A stretch of 64,000 nucleotides of DNA from Erythroxylum novogranatense (lineage: Eukaryota > Streptophyta > Magnoliopsida > Malpighiales > Erythroxylaceae). Where the stretch lies: assembly GCA_029891385.1 (NCBI GenBank), contig CM057228.1, positions 65,602,523-65,666,522 on the forward strand. The letters are read 5' to 3'. Position 1 is the stretch's first letter, and each line of letters opens with the position of its first letter. This document shows, one piece after another, positions 34,370-47,186 of this stretch. Position numbers and translations under genes: made by a program. Under the pieces are notes generated by a model, which saw only the letters and a program-made list of their open reading frames with translations, made no database searches and was not told the DNA's origin.

Positions 34370-36009
34370 TAACTTTTGACCATCCTCGGGTAAATCGTCA
34401 AAACCAATGTTACAAATCAAAATACTTACTCATTTTCCATATTTCCCAAAGAAGAATAACTTTTAAAAACTATAGCAAAAACTTAACTTTCAACGCTTCT
34501 ACTCATAATCAATTAATATTCATCATCTTTAGAAATTGAGCAATCTAAGGTAGACTTGGACAAAATTTGTTTAAATATGGTAAATTCATGGATTCAATTA
34601 AATACCATTCATGATCAAGACATTCTACAACTTTGTATATCATTTCATTTCTCCACCACCAAAATTTACATGCATAACCATTAATCAAAATACTTTGCTA
34701 AGGTTGTAATATGGGAAAGGTAAGGTGAAATGTATTTGGGTAATTTAGTATAAAAGCCATCAAGCTAGTAAAGCAAAATTAACACTCAATGAAACATCAA
34801 GCACATATGCTAACTTTAATTCAAAATTAGGTACCATAAGTTATGATGAATGCAGAAATTATATTTCACAACTCAAATTCAAGCTCTCACACCATGAGTC
34901 ACATGAAGCATAACCACCAAAACAACATCTACCTCATATGCAACATACTCAATTCACCCATTTAATACAACTTTGAGAAAATAAATGAACATCTTTTCAA
35001 AACAATGTATTTTCTCCTTGATACTTTTATTCAAACATTTTTTCTTTGTTTTTCTCTCTTCTTTCTTTTTTTTAAATAAAAATTGAAAGAAGATACCTTG
35101 AAGTGAGAATTTCATTGATAAAATATAAAGTGGTATCCCAATAATAATGACTATCCCACAAATATGCACACCCCCATAATTATATTTTTATACATCCACA
35201 ATTATCAACAACTAACAAACGCTCCACTAGCTTTGAGGCTTGGGTTGGACATTTGATTCAATTTAAAGCAAGTAATGTGGTTAGCATAAAAAGAAAGGTT
35301 AGTAAAGCTCAAAGGGGCTTAATAAAGGAAAACTTATATCAATAGATAGGCTATTTGGCTAATGTAGCTTATAAAAACAAAGAATGCCTAATGATTTTCA
35401 TGTCTATGCATATGGTAAAAATGTGGTCTCAAATAGAAAGTCAAGGCAAAGTCAGGATGTACATATCATGAAGGTCATACATACACAAATAGACAATGAG
35501 ACTGATATAAATGTGTTAGTCTAACAAGACTCAAAATCTCGCTGACTTTTGTCTAAACTAGTCACTACTCTTCTAAAGATAATGTACATTGATCAATCAC
35601 AAGAGCAAAAGTATATGGTAAAGTTGACATGGATTTTTCTAGTCAATTTATGCTCTAATTATAACTATATAGTCTTAAAAACAATAGAAAAGAGAAAGTT
35701 TCTGTTTGTTTGTTCGATTTTGAAAATGCCTAAAAAGTCACATAAGCCACAATTAAGCTCAAAAACATGTATGAAAACTAAGATCCCCACCTCCATACTT
35801 AAAACTTATATTGTTCCCAATGTAACATCAAATGAAAGAAATAAAGCATTTAATAAAACAGTAAATGTGATAATGTAAATAAACAAAAATCAATTTTCCT
35901 TAGGTTGTCTCCTAAGCAACGCCTTTGTTTATCGTTGTTGTCTCGACTCCATGTTGTTCAATCTTTATAAGTAGGGTTTTCTGACCCTATCACTTCCACA
36001 TTCTCCACT
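34370..36009 (-). other. Non-coding 3' internal region of the Athila-like element
   Basis: Athila elements often have a third, envelope-like ORF between integrase and the 3' LTR. Here 1.6 kb of AT-rich sequence occupies that position but I can find no credible frame; short open frames (for example 35549-35878) look accidental. Confidence 0.5.
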
Positions 36010-39000
36010 TAGAATCCTTCATAAAAAAGTTTCAACCAATAACCATTGATCTTGAATTTTTTGTTCATCTGTAAACTTTCAATTTTAACGACACCATGCA
36101 GAAACACATTGGTAACAACAATAGGTCCAATCCAACGGGAACATAATATACCTAGGAAAAACTTAATTCATAAATGGTAGAGAAGAACTTTTTGTTCGAC
36201 AAAAACTTCCTAACAATTGTCTTTTCATGAAATTACTTCATCTTTTCCTTGTAAATTTCTGCATTCTCCTAATAGTCAAGCGTAAGCTCTTCCAATTCTT
36301 GTATTTGTAACTTTCTATGTTCACCTGTAGTGTCCATCTCCATATTGCATTTCTTAATTTCCTGAAACGCTTTGGGCTCAATCACCATTGCAAGATGACA
36401 TTGCTTTTCGTAAATTAGCTGGTATGGAGACATGCCAATCGATGTCTTGTATACGGTGCTTTATGCCCAAAGAGCATCATCAAGTCATTGACTCTAGTCT
36501 TTATGGTTAGGCTCACCATCTTCTCAAGGATTAACTTGATTTCTTTATTAGACACTTCTGCTTGCCCGTCTAGTTGTGGATGGTAAACCATAGACACCTT
36601 ATGAGTGACATAATACTTCTTTAAAATATTTTGCACTACTCGATTGAAAAAATGAGTACCATTATCACTAGTTAATGCCAGTGTTCCAATCCAAAAAAAA
36701 ATGTTAGACTTGACAAATTTTAAAACAACTTTAGAATTGTCAGGTGCTTCCACCCATTTAGAAACATAATCCACAACCAACAAAAATGTAAGAAAAACCA
36801 AAAGAGGAAGGAAATTGTCTTATAAAATCGATGCCCCATATGTTAAAAATTTCACATACAAGGATTGGAGATAAAGGCATTTAATCTCTATGAGATACAT
36901 TACCTTGTTTCTAGCATTGTTCATATGCTTTACAGAACATATACGGATCTCGAAATATATTTTGCCAATAAAAACCACATTGAAGTTTTTTCCTAATAGT
37001 TCTATTCTGCCCAAAATGACCACCACAAGCATATGAATGGACAAATTTTAGAATAAATTCACATTTATGTTTAGGAACACATCTCCTAATCACTTGTTTA
37101 AAACAACACTTCCACAGTTGAGGATCATCCAAAATATAATATTTTGAATCCCTCTTTATTCTATATCATTTAGCTCTACTCAAGCCTTTAATTATTTCAT
37201 GGTTCACTAGATAGTTCACAATATTAGCATATCGTGGCACCTTATTTTGAAAATTTAGTAGTTACACATCCAAAAACAACTCTTGCAATGATATTGATCC
37301 TCTTCCTTCACAACTCGACTCAAGTGGTTCGCAACTGAATTCTCCACACCTTTCTTATCTTTGATCTCTAAATCGAACTCTTGGAGTAGGAGAATCCATC
37401 TGATAAGAGTTGGATTTGCTTCCTTCTTTGATAAAAAATACTTTAATGTTGTATGATCATAATATATAATCACTTTAAAACAAAGCAAGTAAGGTTTAAA
37501 TTTATATAAAGCAAACACAATATCTAAAAGCTCCTTTTCTGTGTTGGAGTAGTTGCATTTTGCTGGACTTAGTGTTCTGGAAGCATAGTAAATGGCATGG
37601 GTGATCTTACCACATTTTGATCAAGGAAGACACCCACAAGAAAATTGCCCGCATCATACATAGTCTCAAATGGTTAACTCCAATTAGGTAGTTGAATGAT
37701 TGGTGTCAAAGTCAAAAGTTATTTCAACTTGTTAAATGCTTCCTTGCATCCCTCATCAAAGTCAAAGGACAAACCTTTTGCAACAATTGACAAAGGTTTG
37801 TTGAGATCTTACTGAAGTTTTTGATAAACCTATGATAAAAACTTGCATTTCAAAGAAAAGAATGAACCTCTGGCACATTTGTAAGGTAGGGTAAGTTTCA
37901 CACAATTTCTACCTTAACTTTATCGACTTCAATTCCTCTAGATGAGATTACATGTCCCAAAACTATTCCTTGGTCAACCATAAAATGATAATTTTCAGAA
38001 TTTAGAACAAGATTAGTTTCGATGCATCTTTTGAGTACATAATTCAGATTATTCAAATATGCATCAAATGAATTCCCATAGACAGTAAAATTATCCATAA
38101 AGACTTCAATAATGTGTTCAACAAACTTGGAGAAATACTTACCATGCATCTTTGAAAGGTGAATGGGGCATTGCAAATTCCAAATGACATCCTTCTGTAG
38201 GCAAAATGTTCTAAAAAGGTATATGAAGGTTGCTTTCTACTGATCCTTCGAAGCAATCACGATTTGTTTATAACCTGAATACCTATCAAGAAAACAATAA
38301 TGAGATCATCCTACAAGTCATTCAACCATTTGGTCAATGAATGAGAGTGGAAAGTGATCTTTGCTTGTAGCAGCATTTAACTTCATGTAATTGATGCATA
38401 CTTGCCATCCATTTTGAATCCTTGTTGGGACAAACTCATTGTTATCATTTTTCACTACTATAATCCTAGTCTTCTTTAGTACTACTTATACTAGACTCAC
38501 CCATTTACTATATGAAATTGGATAGATTATACCAACATCAAGCAACTTTAAGATCTTTGTCCACTTCCAACATCGGAGGATTCAATATTCTTTGTGATTC
38601 TCATGATGTTTTTGAATCCTTGTTCTAAAAGAATTCGATGCATGTAAGTTGAAGGGATAATACCCTTAATGTCAGTTATGGTCCACCTTATAGTTGTGAT
38701 GTGGTCTTTAAGCAATCGAATGAGCTTTTCATCTTGAATCTTGGTTAAGTTCCTTCCGATGATTATGGGAAGTGTCTCCCCTTCTCCCAAAAACATATAT
38801 TTCAAGTGCTTTGGTAATTGTTTCAGTTTAACTGTAGTTGCCTACACAACCGAAGGTAGAAATTTCGTATGAGATATTGGCAATTCACTACTTGGAAACA
38901 CGTATCTTTTTGACATCGTTTGTAGTGATTGCAATGCTAGCACAATTTTTTCCATTTCATTTGTAATGAATAAGTTAGAATTTTGTAAAATGTTTTCCTG

Positions 39001-40454
39001 TGAACTCATGCAAAGCATGACTTCTAACTGTTCTTTAACTTCCATATCAAAAACTTCTTAAGATAAGTGATCAATGACTTCAATTGATAAAACAGAACGA
39101 ACATCACCAGGGTACCTCATAACTTCAAAAATATTAAAGCGAACCATTTGACCATCAAACTCCATAGTAAATGTTCCTACATCCTTGTAAATCTTTGTCT
39201 TTGATGTACTAAAAAATGGTAGACCTTGAAGGATTGGTGTAGAATTAGAAGAAGGTTCTCCCTCCATGTTTAACACATAAAAGTTAGTTAGGAAAACCAA
39301 TTTGTTAACCTACACTAAAACATCCTTTACAACCCCTTTCGGATAAGCATTAAATGTATTACTCAACTGAATTATAGCAAGCATTTCTTTCAAAGATCCT
39401 GAATTCAATGAAATGTAAATGGAATATGGCTTGAAATTAATTGAAGCTCTTAGATCTAACATTGCCTTTTCAAATCTAGTATCACCTATTTTGCAGGGAA
39501 TTGTAAATGTACCTAGATCCTTATACTTAAGGGGAAGATTTCTTTGAATGAATGGAGATACATTTTCCCCTACAATCACTTTCTTGTCTCCTTTCAGTTT
39601 CCTTTTTAATGTACATAGTTCCTTGAGGAATTTGACATATCGTGGAACTTGTTTTATGGAATCAATTAAAGGTATGTTCACTTCTACCTTCTTAAACAAT
39701 TCCAAAATCTCCTCATCTTGCTCCTCTTTCTTCGATTTAACAAACCTGCTAGAAAAAGGGTGCAAACTATGAGTAAAGTTTTTAATCACAAAAGATTGAG
39801 AATTTACCTTAGTTCCCTTTTTAGCTTCTCTTGGAAACACTTCAAATTCCCTTTCAGATTCTTCACCATCGCTAATAATTAGAGTCTTATATGTCGCCTC
39901 TATTTTTTTTACCACTTCTCACAATGATAGCACTTGCATTCTCTTTTGGGTTCATAATCATTTAAGAAGGAATTTTACCTAAATTTTGATATTCCAATCA
40001 GCTCACAACAGTGGCTATATGACTCAATTGATTTTCCAAATTTTGAATTCTAACTCTTATTTGTTATTGAAATGTTTTCATCATTTCTCCCAATGAAGGT
40101 CCAGAGCTTGATGTTTGGCCTTGTCTTTGATATGGTTATTAGTAGGGGCCTTGTTGTTGTCCTTGTTGTCGATAATTATTGAATGGAGGATTCTTCCATT
40201 TTGAATTCTATGCATAGGAGTAGCTACGATCATACTTCCTGGTGTGGTTGACCCAAAAAACTTCTAAAAGCATTCACTTGTTTCGTGGAATTCTTTTGTA
40301 AGGTTGGACACATATTAGTAGGATGTCCTACCACTGTGCAAATTTTGCATATCCTAACTTGTTGAGCACCATTTGCAACCATTTTTCTTACAAAAGATGT
40401 CAACCTAGCTATCTGTTGCTCCAATATGGCTATACTAGCTTCATTGACTTTCAA
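36010..40454 (-). pseudogene. Athila-type gag-pol remnant (zinc knuckle to integrase)
   Basis: Minus strand. Gag C-terminus with knuckle CKICTVVGHPTNMC (40454-40230); pre-protease and protease (39915-39058), where the active-site segment reads MLDLRASIN instead of the usual D-L-G-A-S; RT N-terminus (38805-38548), RT core (38256-37898) with AYRRMSFGICNAPFTFQRC and the catalytic box as FMDNFTV, an Asp-to-Asn change at the second catalytic aspartate; RNase H (37518-37255) with YYDHTTLKYFLS; integrase zinc-binding part (37132-36911), core (36801-36415) with [17 protein letters not shown] and GQAEVSNKEIK carrying D, D and E; and an integrase C-terminal tail readable to about 36010. At least ten stops or frameshifts plus the active-site changes show it is dead. 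Confidence 0.85.
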
Positions 40455-41500
40455 TGGTCTGGGTTGAATTGTTGAGAGTTAGTAACCATATTGGAAATAA
40501 GATTTTTGACTTCAATGGGTGCCTTGTCTACTAGTGCACCTCCGCTTGTTGCATCTATCATATTTCTTTCTTGTGACAGAAGCTCCTCATAGAAGTATTA
40601 GATTAAGAGCTGCTCACCAATTTGATGGAACAGGCATCTAGCACACAACCTTTTGAAACGCTCTTAATAATCATATAAAATGTCCCCATAGTGCTGTCAA
40701 ATTGCACATATTTCTTTTCCAATATTCCTATCTTCAAATTCTTAGTATCTACTAAGTCCATGCACTCTGGAAAGATCTCAAATGTCTCTTCACCTTTTTT
40801 TTCTTCGTTTAATTTCTCCAATTTCCTATGTAAAGTTAAAGGTTTAGTGTTAAAAATAATTATGGACTCAGTACTCACCTTTGAGTTGAATGGTGTATCA
40901 TTTTCTACTTCAAGGTGCTTCTCCACTTCTTTGACACAAACAATTCATTAAATAGGTCTCTCAATATTCTCCAGCTCTTCTTCACTCTATAAAGTCCCTG
41001 AACTAATGTCCTTTGGGTACTTCTCAGGTTGACATGGTTGCATTTCTTCGCATTGTGAATCTAGTCAGTTGACAGCTTCCATCATCTAACCCATCTACCT
41101 TATCAAGTTCTAGATTCTAGATCTTGTTTCCTGCTAAAATTACAAAGTATTAATAGCAAGAGATCTAACTAAATCTTCCAGGAATGTACCTGAGTTACAA
41201 AAAGAAACTTTTTCTCTATGCGGGAATTGTTGTGTGTCTTGCAACTATCAATGAAGTAACTATATTGATTATCCCATCTAACCAAAGTTTTTATGATCAC
41301 TCCAAACATGGTTATAGGATTGAGAATATGAGTTATAGAAAAAATTACTTTCATCCATGTAACTAAATTTTAAAAAAAAAAAATACAAACACTAAACAAA
41401 AAAAATGAAAAGATTAAGAAACAATTGAAAAGAAATTAATTATAAACATATATGTACAAAACAAGAATTAAAGTCAAGAACAAAAACTGAAGCACCACAC
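40455..41500 (-). other. Degraded gag region of the Athila-like element
   Basis: Corresponds to gag between the primer site and the zinc knuckle. One minus-strand open frame (40926-40603, EKLNEEKKGEETFEIFP) may be a gag piece but is not recognisable. At about 1 kb it is shorter than expected for Athila gag, so a deletion is likely. Confidence 0.35.
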
Positions 41501-41518
41501 TCCCTGGAAACGGTGCCA
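41501..41518 (-). promoter_or_regulatory. Primer-binding site, tRNA-Asp type (diverged)
   Basis: The minus strand reads TGGCACCGTTTCCAGGGA; the plant Athila/Tat site is TGGCGCCGTTGCCGGGGA. Three differences in eighteen, all compatible with decay of an old copy. Confidence 0.7.
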
Positions 41519-41569
41519 AAATTAACGTAGCACATCGTAATACTAATAGTTGTGGGTTGCAAAATGTTT

Positions 41570-42932
41570 TGATAGGCATTTTAGTATGTCTTTAATTGTT
41601 AATTCATTGATTCATGCATGTTTAGGTTTATAATTGTGTTAGTTGGTTAGATATTTATGTTTTGAGTGTTATGTGGGTTAGAGCATGCTATGGAGCTTTA
41701 ATTTTGTGTATTTGAAGTGCATTGATGTATTTGTTAGTGTTTGAGATTAGATATCGAAGAACAAGGGAGATTCGAAGGAAGCCTGGCAGAGGACTCAGGG
41801 ACACGATCGTGACAGAGGCCTATTTATTAGGCCACAATCGTGAAAAAAAACACTTCTGCGTGGCCTACGTGACAACAGACATAAGTCAACTTCTAAACTT
41901 AACTTTTCGAGGGATATTTCAAACTTTTTGAGCCTGGGTAAAACCTAGTTTTTACCCTAATTAGAAAAGACTACAGAGAGAGGGAGAGAATTTAATTTTT
42001 GTGTGCCTCTATTTGCTACATTGGGAAAGATCCAAGGAAGGAGAATAAGAGGAGAGAGGAAGAGGGAAGAAGAAGGGTTGCTGTTGCTCCTATCTTCTCG
42101 ATTCATCCCGACCCTTCCAAGTGACATTTTTATTTCATCTTTGTTATTCTTTCTTTTGAATGTATGATATGGATTTGGGTTTGATGATAATGTTTTAAAC
42201 TCCTTTAGGGATTTGTTCTTGAGTCAATGTTAATGTGATTTCTTTTGATGTTAATACATTGGGTATTGTGATTATTTATTGTATTTACATGCTTTGGTAA
42301 CAAGTCAAGAGAGTGAACCGATAGCAAAATAATCAGATTGGGTAACGAGAGTTGAACAATCTAATAGATCACACAAATAATAACATCGGTAATTTATACG
42401 AAGAGCGATCTCGTGTGAGGATTTGATAGTCTATTAGAGTGTTTAAGATCTAATTAGATGTGTGGGCTTTTTGTTAATTGAGAGATTACAAATTCCATAA
42501 TTCAATTTGGGGTTATGATTTATGATTTAATGATTATAATTTGAAAGAGAGTAATCCACCCTTTGAAAGTCTAAGGCTAATATCATATTAACTCAAAAGT
42601 AATCATGTTAGTATTTGATGATAGGATAAATCCCCCCTCTCACAATCGACTAATCTTCTTTATGTGATTTTTGATTGTTCATTGTTGGTGCTCAATTTTG
42701 ATTTATTTGTGTTAATTTTACAATTTCATTTTCAATCAATCCATATTCATTTCTTTACTTTTTTGTTTATTTTCCCTTTTTCATTTTAGTTATCCTTTAG
42801 GCCTTAGACAACTTATTATTCAATTAGTTCATCACCTACTCGAGGGATTGACATCTTATATACCACACTTATGACCAGTGCACTTACAATATTTTGAGGG
42901 ATAAGCAATCACAAAACTTGCCCACTCAATCA
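41570..42932 (+). repeat. Athila-type LTR in opposite orientation, 1363 bp
   Basis: Begins TGATAGGCATTTTAGT and ends CACTCAATCA; directly after it comes a plus-strand primer site, so it is a 5' LTR reading to the right. Its first bases resemble the start of the minus-strand 3' LTR at 34355. Only ~25 bp of internal sequence beyond the primer site is recognisable before other LTR-derived DNA begins near 43000, so this is a truncated second element, head-to-head with the first. Confidence 0.65.
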
Positions 42933-42934
42933 AG

Positions 42935-42957
42935 TTTTTGGCGCCGCTGTGTAAGGG
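42935..42957 (+). promoter_or_regulatory. Primer-binding site, tRNA-Asp type
   Basis: TTTTTGGCGCCGCTGTGTAA, matching the Athila/Tat consensus through TGGCGCCG and then diverging. Confidence 0.65.
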
Positions 42958-43149
42958 AGCCATAGATTCATGCATCATATGCACAACAAGGTAGCGTAAG
43001 TGAATCTAAATTTCAACCCCACGACATTCCCCAAATTCCATAATCGTAGATGCATGCAAACACATATTATAAGAACAAGAAATTTTAGCATATGTACCTT
43101 TGATAATGCTCCTCCTTTCTTTAATCTTCTCCTTGTTTGGGTTCTAGCA
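42958..43149 (-). repeat. Copia LTR fragment
   Basis: Words around 43060-43145 (TGTACCTTTGATAATGCTCC, then CTTTCTTTAATCTTCTCC) resemble the segment around 47320-47370 in the copia LTR at 47187, suggesting a short piece of that or a related LTR. Confidence 0.35.
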
Positions 43150-43783
43150 TGTTAAAGTTGTGTAAATATAGTGCTCTGGAAAGCAAGTGAATTTACATGT
43201 AACTTAATCTTATTCCAGTTATAGTTTTGTAATGAAAATATTTATTATTAATAAAACAAAAGAGTTTGGTTTTATTTGTATAAGCATAATATAACTAATA
43301 ACAAGGAACAAAGATTCTTTTGTTAATAATATACATATACATTAAGATGTATGGGAAACATGTATAATAGCAAAATATAAATTAATTGATTCACAGCCGA
43401 ATAATCAAGTTGGTCGCTTGATTATCGTTTAGACTGTAGTGTTGCAATTTATCTTCATGTAAGTAAAGGAACTTACTTCAAGGGAATGATGAGTTTCATA
43501 TCATGATAGTAGTCAACTATTGATAATGGCACTATTAAATGAATCTAGAACCAAGTATATTTTCAAGAATAAAGTAAGCCATTACTTTAGTCTTAAAACA
43601 TACATTTTAACATTTGCTTATTATAGACCACAATCATGATGAGTGGTGAACTCATATGTGTTTCATTATAATTCTTTATATGATCAGAATGGATTTTTAC
43701 AGAATATTAATCTAGTATCTACATGTTGGAATTATTAATTGAAACATGTATCAGGAAACGTTCACTCAAATTAGAAGACTAGA
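43150..43783 (+). repeat. LTR-like repeat, shared with the right end of the window
   Basis: Begins TGTTAAAGTTGTGTAAATAT and matches 63383-64000 base by base with moderate divergence over the entire 618 bp visible there. The TGTT start and abrupt left border at both sites argue for an LTR of an unassigned, probably copia, family. Confidence 0.6.
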
Positions 43784-44584
43784 ACTATTAAATGAGAAAT
43801 TTCGGTGATTAGTCATGAGTAAAGAACAAATGAATGAAAATTCTTGAATTAGAAATGATAGACAAAAGTAAAGTATTGAATGAGAAATGTGGATAAATTC
43901 ATGTTTTTCTTTGATGATTTAGTGGATAAGAGTATTTGAAATGGGAAGAATTAAGGTGAAAGTTAGAAGTAAAATGAAAGCAAATATGAAGTTGAATTTG
44001 TGTAGTAAGTTAATGAAGAATATGTACATATTTGTATGTTCTGTTATTAGTGTTCATGATTAATCATGGATTATAGTTTCTTTATGGATGATATTGATTT
44101 GAAATGAAGTTGAGAATGGGGAGAAAATGAAGTAGAAAAGGTGATCTTGGTATGCGTTGTGTTGAGGAAAGATTGTGAAACAAAATAGGTGGTTCATCTG
44201 GAAAATGTTCATAGAGTAGGCTTCAGTCTTTTAGCCACAACTTTTTCTCTAGTTATCCAAACGAGATAATTCCTAATTTGGATTAAATTATAAACATATG
44301 GTTACATTTCTTATGAAGATATCAAATTTAAATTATATCTTTAAGGATCTCAAACTTTTTCATGAAGTTGAGAACTGGGTGCAGTATATTGGTGGGTGAA
44401 TGTAAAGTTCGTATTCTGACTTCAGGAAACATTCTGGATTAATATGAATAGATTTAGATAAAGTTGTCTTTTAAAAAGTTGTAGGTCTTTCTTTTATCTT
44501 TCCAACGGTATATAGCATGAGAATTTTGGACATTGGAGTTGAAAGTTATGATCCTTTTAAGTGGAGATATTCAAGAGTATAAAA

Positions 44585-44700
44585 TATATCATCTGTGATG
44601 ATGTCGTATTGTCTATGATGACATCATATTGTCTAAAAAAATGTATCATCTATGACAACATCATATCGTCTGTAAAATGTATCGTCTGTGATGACATCAT
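44585..44700. repeat. Cluster of GATGACATCATAT / CGTCT words
   Basis: Four loosely repeated units of 25-35 bp, each with a version of ATGATGACATCATAT (dyad-symmetric core TGATGACATCA or GATGTCATC) followed by TGTCT or CGTCT. Confidence 0.6.
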
Positions 44701-44760
44701 ATCGTCTATGTTTGACTTTCTGCTTCTTCTATGATTGACCTTTTGTACATTATCATATGT

Positions 44761-45750
44761 ACCTATAGTCTGCTCCAATTTTTACCCTTTAAACGATAGA
44801 ATCTGTCTTTGAGGTCTTCATAAAAGTTCTATATCTTGAAGTCCTCTTTTGAACCATCCAAAGAAACCATCAATCTGATAACTTTAGGGAAAGTTACAAC
44901 AATTTTCCCGATTTGTTTGCTTTTTTTCATTCGTCTGCTTTTTTATTTGGTTTCGTCTATACCTATCGTCTAGTCCATTTTTTACCCTTCAAACGATAGA
45001 ATCTGTCTTTGAAATCTTCATAAAAGTTGTAAATATTGAAGTACTCTTTCGAAATATCTAAATAAAATACAAATCTGATATTTTTAGGGAAAGTTATGAC
45101 AATTTTTCCCATTCATCTGCTTTTTCCTATTCGTCTGCCTTTTCATTTGGTTTCGTCTATACCTATCATCTGCTCCATTTTGACCCTTTAGATGATAAAA
45201 TCTGTCTTTGAGTCTTATTGAAAGTTGTATATCCTGAATTTTTCTTTTGAACCATCAAAAGAATACACAAATATGACATCTTTAGGGAAAGTATGGCAAT
45301 TTTTCCCATTCATATGCTTTTTCCCATTCGTTTGCTTTTTTATTTGGTTTCTTCTATACCTATCGTCTGCTCCATTTTTGACCCTCTAGATGATAGAATC
45401 TATGTTTTAGGTCTTATTAAGATTTGTAGATCTTGAAGTCCACTTTCAAACCATTCAAATAACACACAAATCCGATATCTGTCAGGAAATTTATGGTAAT
45501 TTTTCCTATTCATCTCCTTTTTCCCATTCGTTTGCTTTTTCATTTGTTTTCGTCTATACCTATCGTCTACTCCATTTTTTACCCTTCAAATGATAGAATC
45601 TATCTTAGAGGTCTTCTTGAAAGTTGTACATCTTAAAGTCTAACCATCCAAAGAACACACAAATCCGATATCTGTAGGGAAAGTTATGGCAATTTTTCTC
45701 ATTCGTCTACTTTTTCCCATTCATTTTCTTTTTCATTTGGTTTCGTCTGA
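44761..45750 (+). repeat. Tandem array, five units of about 200 bp
   Basis: The word ACCTATCGTCTGCTCC or a variant recurs at 44761, 44961, 45161, 45358 and 45558, and a partial sixth unit starts at 45751. Each unit also has AAAGTTGTAGATCTTGAAGT, a TCCGATATCTGTAGGGAAAG-like stretch, and TTTTTCCCATTCGTCTGC. Spacing is 200, 200, 197, 200 and 193 bp. Confidence 0.9.
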
Positions 45751-46554
45751 TCCTATCATCTGATCCATTTTGACCCTCCAGATGAAAAAATTTGACCTCA
45801 AGGTCTTCTTGAAAGTTGTAGATCTCAAAGTCCTCTTTGAAACTGTCTTAAGATGATCCTAATCGAACATCTGTAGAGAGACTTATACCATTTGTCCCGA
45901 GACAGGTTCCATATACTGAGGGCAAAACTTTGTTTGATTCTTTCAACCATAACTTTGTTATCCGATCTCCAAATGATATGATTCTTGAACCAATAGTTTC
46001 TTAACACATTTTCTATCCCTCCATAGAATTTGATAGCATTTGATGGGAATTTGAAAAAGATGGATTGAATCAAAGTAAGGGTATCAGTTGGAAGAGTATG
46101 AATGGGATGTTTTATTGAGCATACTTTGGTATTTTGATGATGTCTTCATCGGTATAACTCCGAATAAGATTATTCTTATTTCAAGATGAACTAGAGACAT
46201 GGAGCTACAAATGATATGAAAAAATTGAAATCTAATTCAGTCTCTAAGACTTTCAATTTTGGATGGAAGTTGGGTATAGTTTACTGTTTCAGTCTAACAA
46301 CAGTCTGAAATGTTTGGGCCCAAACTTTTAAATTTCTGAACCAAATTGATTGATTTTGGTGTCATTGGAAACTTAAGACAAGGGAGAACACTTTTCTAAA
46401 ATAAAGAGTTATGTCAGAACATTCAAGAGTGCTTTTGGAAAGATACTTAAGTATAAAAGACATAAGACATAAATGGAAGGGCAAATGGGAAATTTCTCAA
46501 TCATTAAGGGCATAATTGGAAGGAGTGTTATTAATCTTATGAATAGGGATAATT

Positions 46555-47186
46555 TAGATACTAACATAATTGTACATGATCGGATCTCATTATCATGATC
46601 TCATGATGATTTCCTTCATGCTATGTTTTGTATCATGAACTTTAAGATCAACATCAATTTATAAATAAACAAATATCAAAATAATGAAAAATTGCCTTTC
46701 TCGTTATTAATCAAAATAATGTTTGTACAAAAGTGTTAAAGGTGATTATCTTTAGAGCACTAATCTAACAATCTCCCACTTACTCTAAAGTCAATCGCCT
46801 TTATGCCTAATACAATAAGTGAGAACAATAGAATTAAATTTCATTTGAGGAAATGGCTTTGTTAAAGGATCAATGATGTTCTGATCTGTGGGCACTCTCT
46901 TTACCTTCACACCACCTCTGTCAATTATTTCCATAATTAGGTGATATCTCCTGAGTACGTGCTTGGACTTCTGATGAGACCTTGGTTCTTTAGCCTGAGC
47001 AATAGCCCCATTGTTATCATAGAACAGCAGTATCGAGTCTACAATGCTCGGAACCATTCCAAGTTCCATAACGAACTTCTTGATCTAAACAGCTTCTTTT
47101 TCTGCTTCTTTAGTTGCAATGTGCTCTAACTCGATCATTGAATTTGCAATCGTCTCTTGTTTAGAACTCTTACAACTGGCTACTCC
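46555..47186 (-). mobile_element. Outer copia element, left part: 3' LTR fragment and RNase H end
   Basis: On the minus strand, RNase H sequence (47186-46785, with FYDNNGAIAQAKEPRSHQKS and PTDQNIIDPLTKPFPQ) is followed by a purine tract AGTGGGAGAT (46780-46771) and an LTR starting TGTTAGATTAGTGC at 46770. The LTR is only about 215 bp long here, cut by gypsy-type LTR DNA. The RNase H breaks off at 47186 exactly where another copia element begins, and resumes at 55644. Confidence 0.72.

Larger units (their letters stand above)
33109..41553 (-). mobile_element. Athila-like Ty3/gypsy retrotransposon, decayed
   Basis: Reading on the minus strand: a short remnant of the 5' LTR (about 41519-41553), a tRNA-Asp-type primer site, a gag remnant with zinc knuckle, protease, reverse transcriptase, RNase H, integrase, a non-coding 3' part, a purine tract, and a 3' LTR at 34355-33109. 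Assignment to the Athila lineage rests on the primer site, the protease-proximal sequence (EEQDEEILELFKKVEVNIPL) and the purine tract plus long 3' region. The last ~30 bp of the 3' LTR (left edge) align with 41521-41550, which confirms the LTR remnant. The remainder of the 5' LTR is lost where a plus-strand LTR begins. Confidence 0.78.
43784..46554 (+). repeat. LTR-derived non-coding DNA with a 200-bp tandem array
   Basis: No coding sequence. 44400-44580 resembles 19390-19620 in the solo LTR at 17577, so at least the middle is from a related Ty3/gypsy-type LTR. It contains a short-motif cluster (44585-44700) and a 200-bp array (44761-45750). The right border is where a copia LTR piece starts near 46555. 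Confidence 0.5.

Noticed and set aside
35549..35878. 109-codon plus-strand frame in the Athila 3' region as an envelope-like gene
   Set aside because: Wrong strand for the element, AT-driven Lys/Asn-rich composition, no membrane segment or domain.
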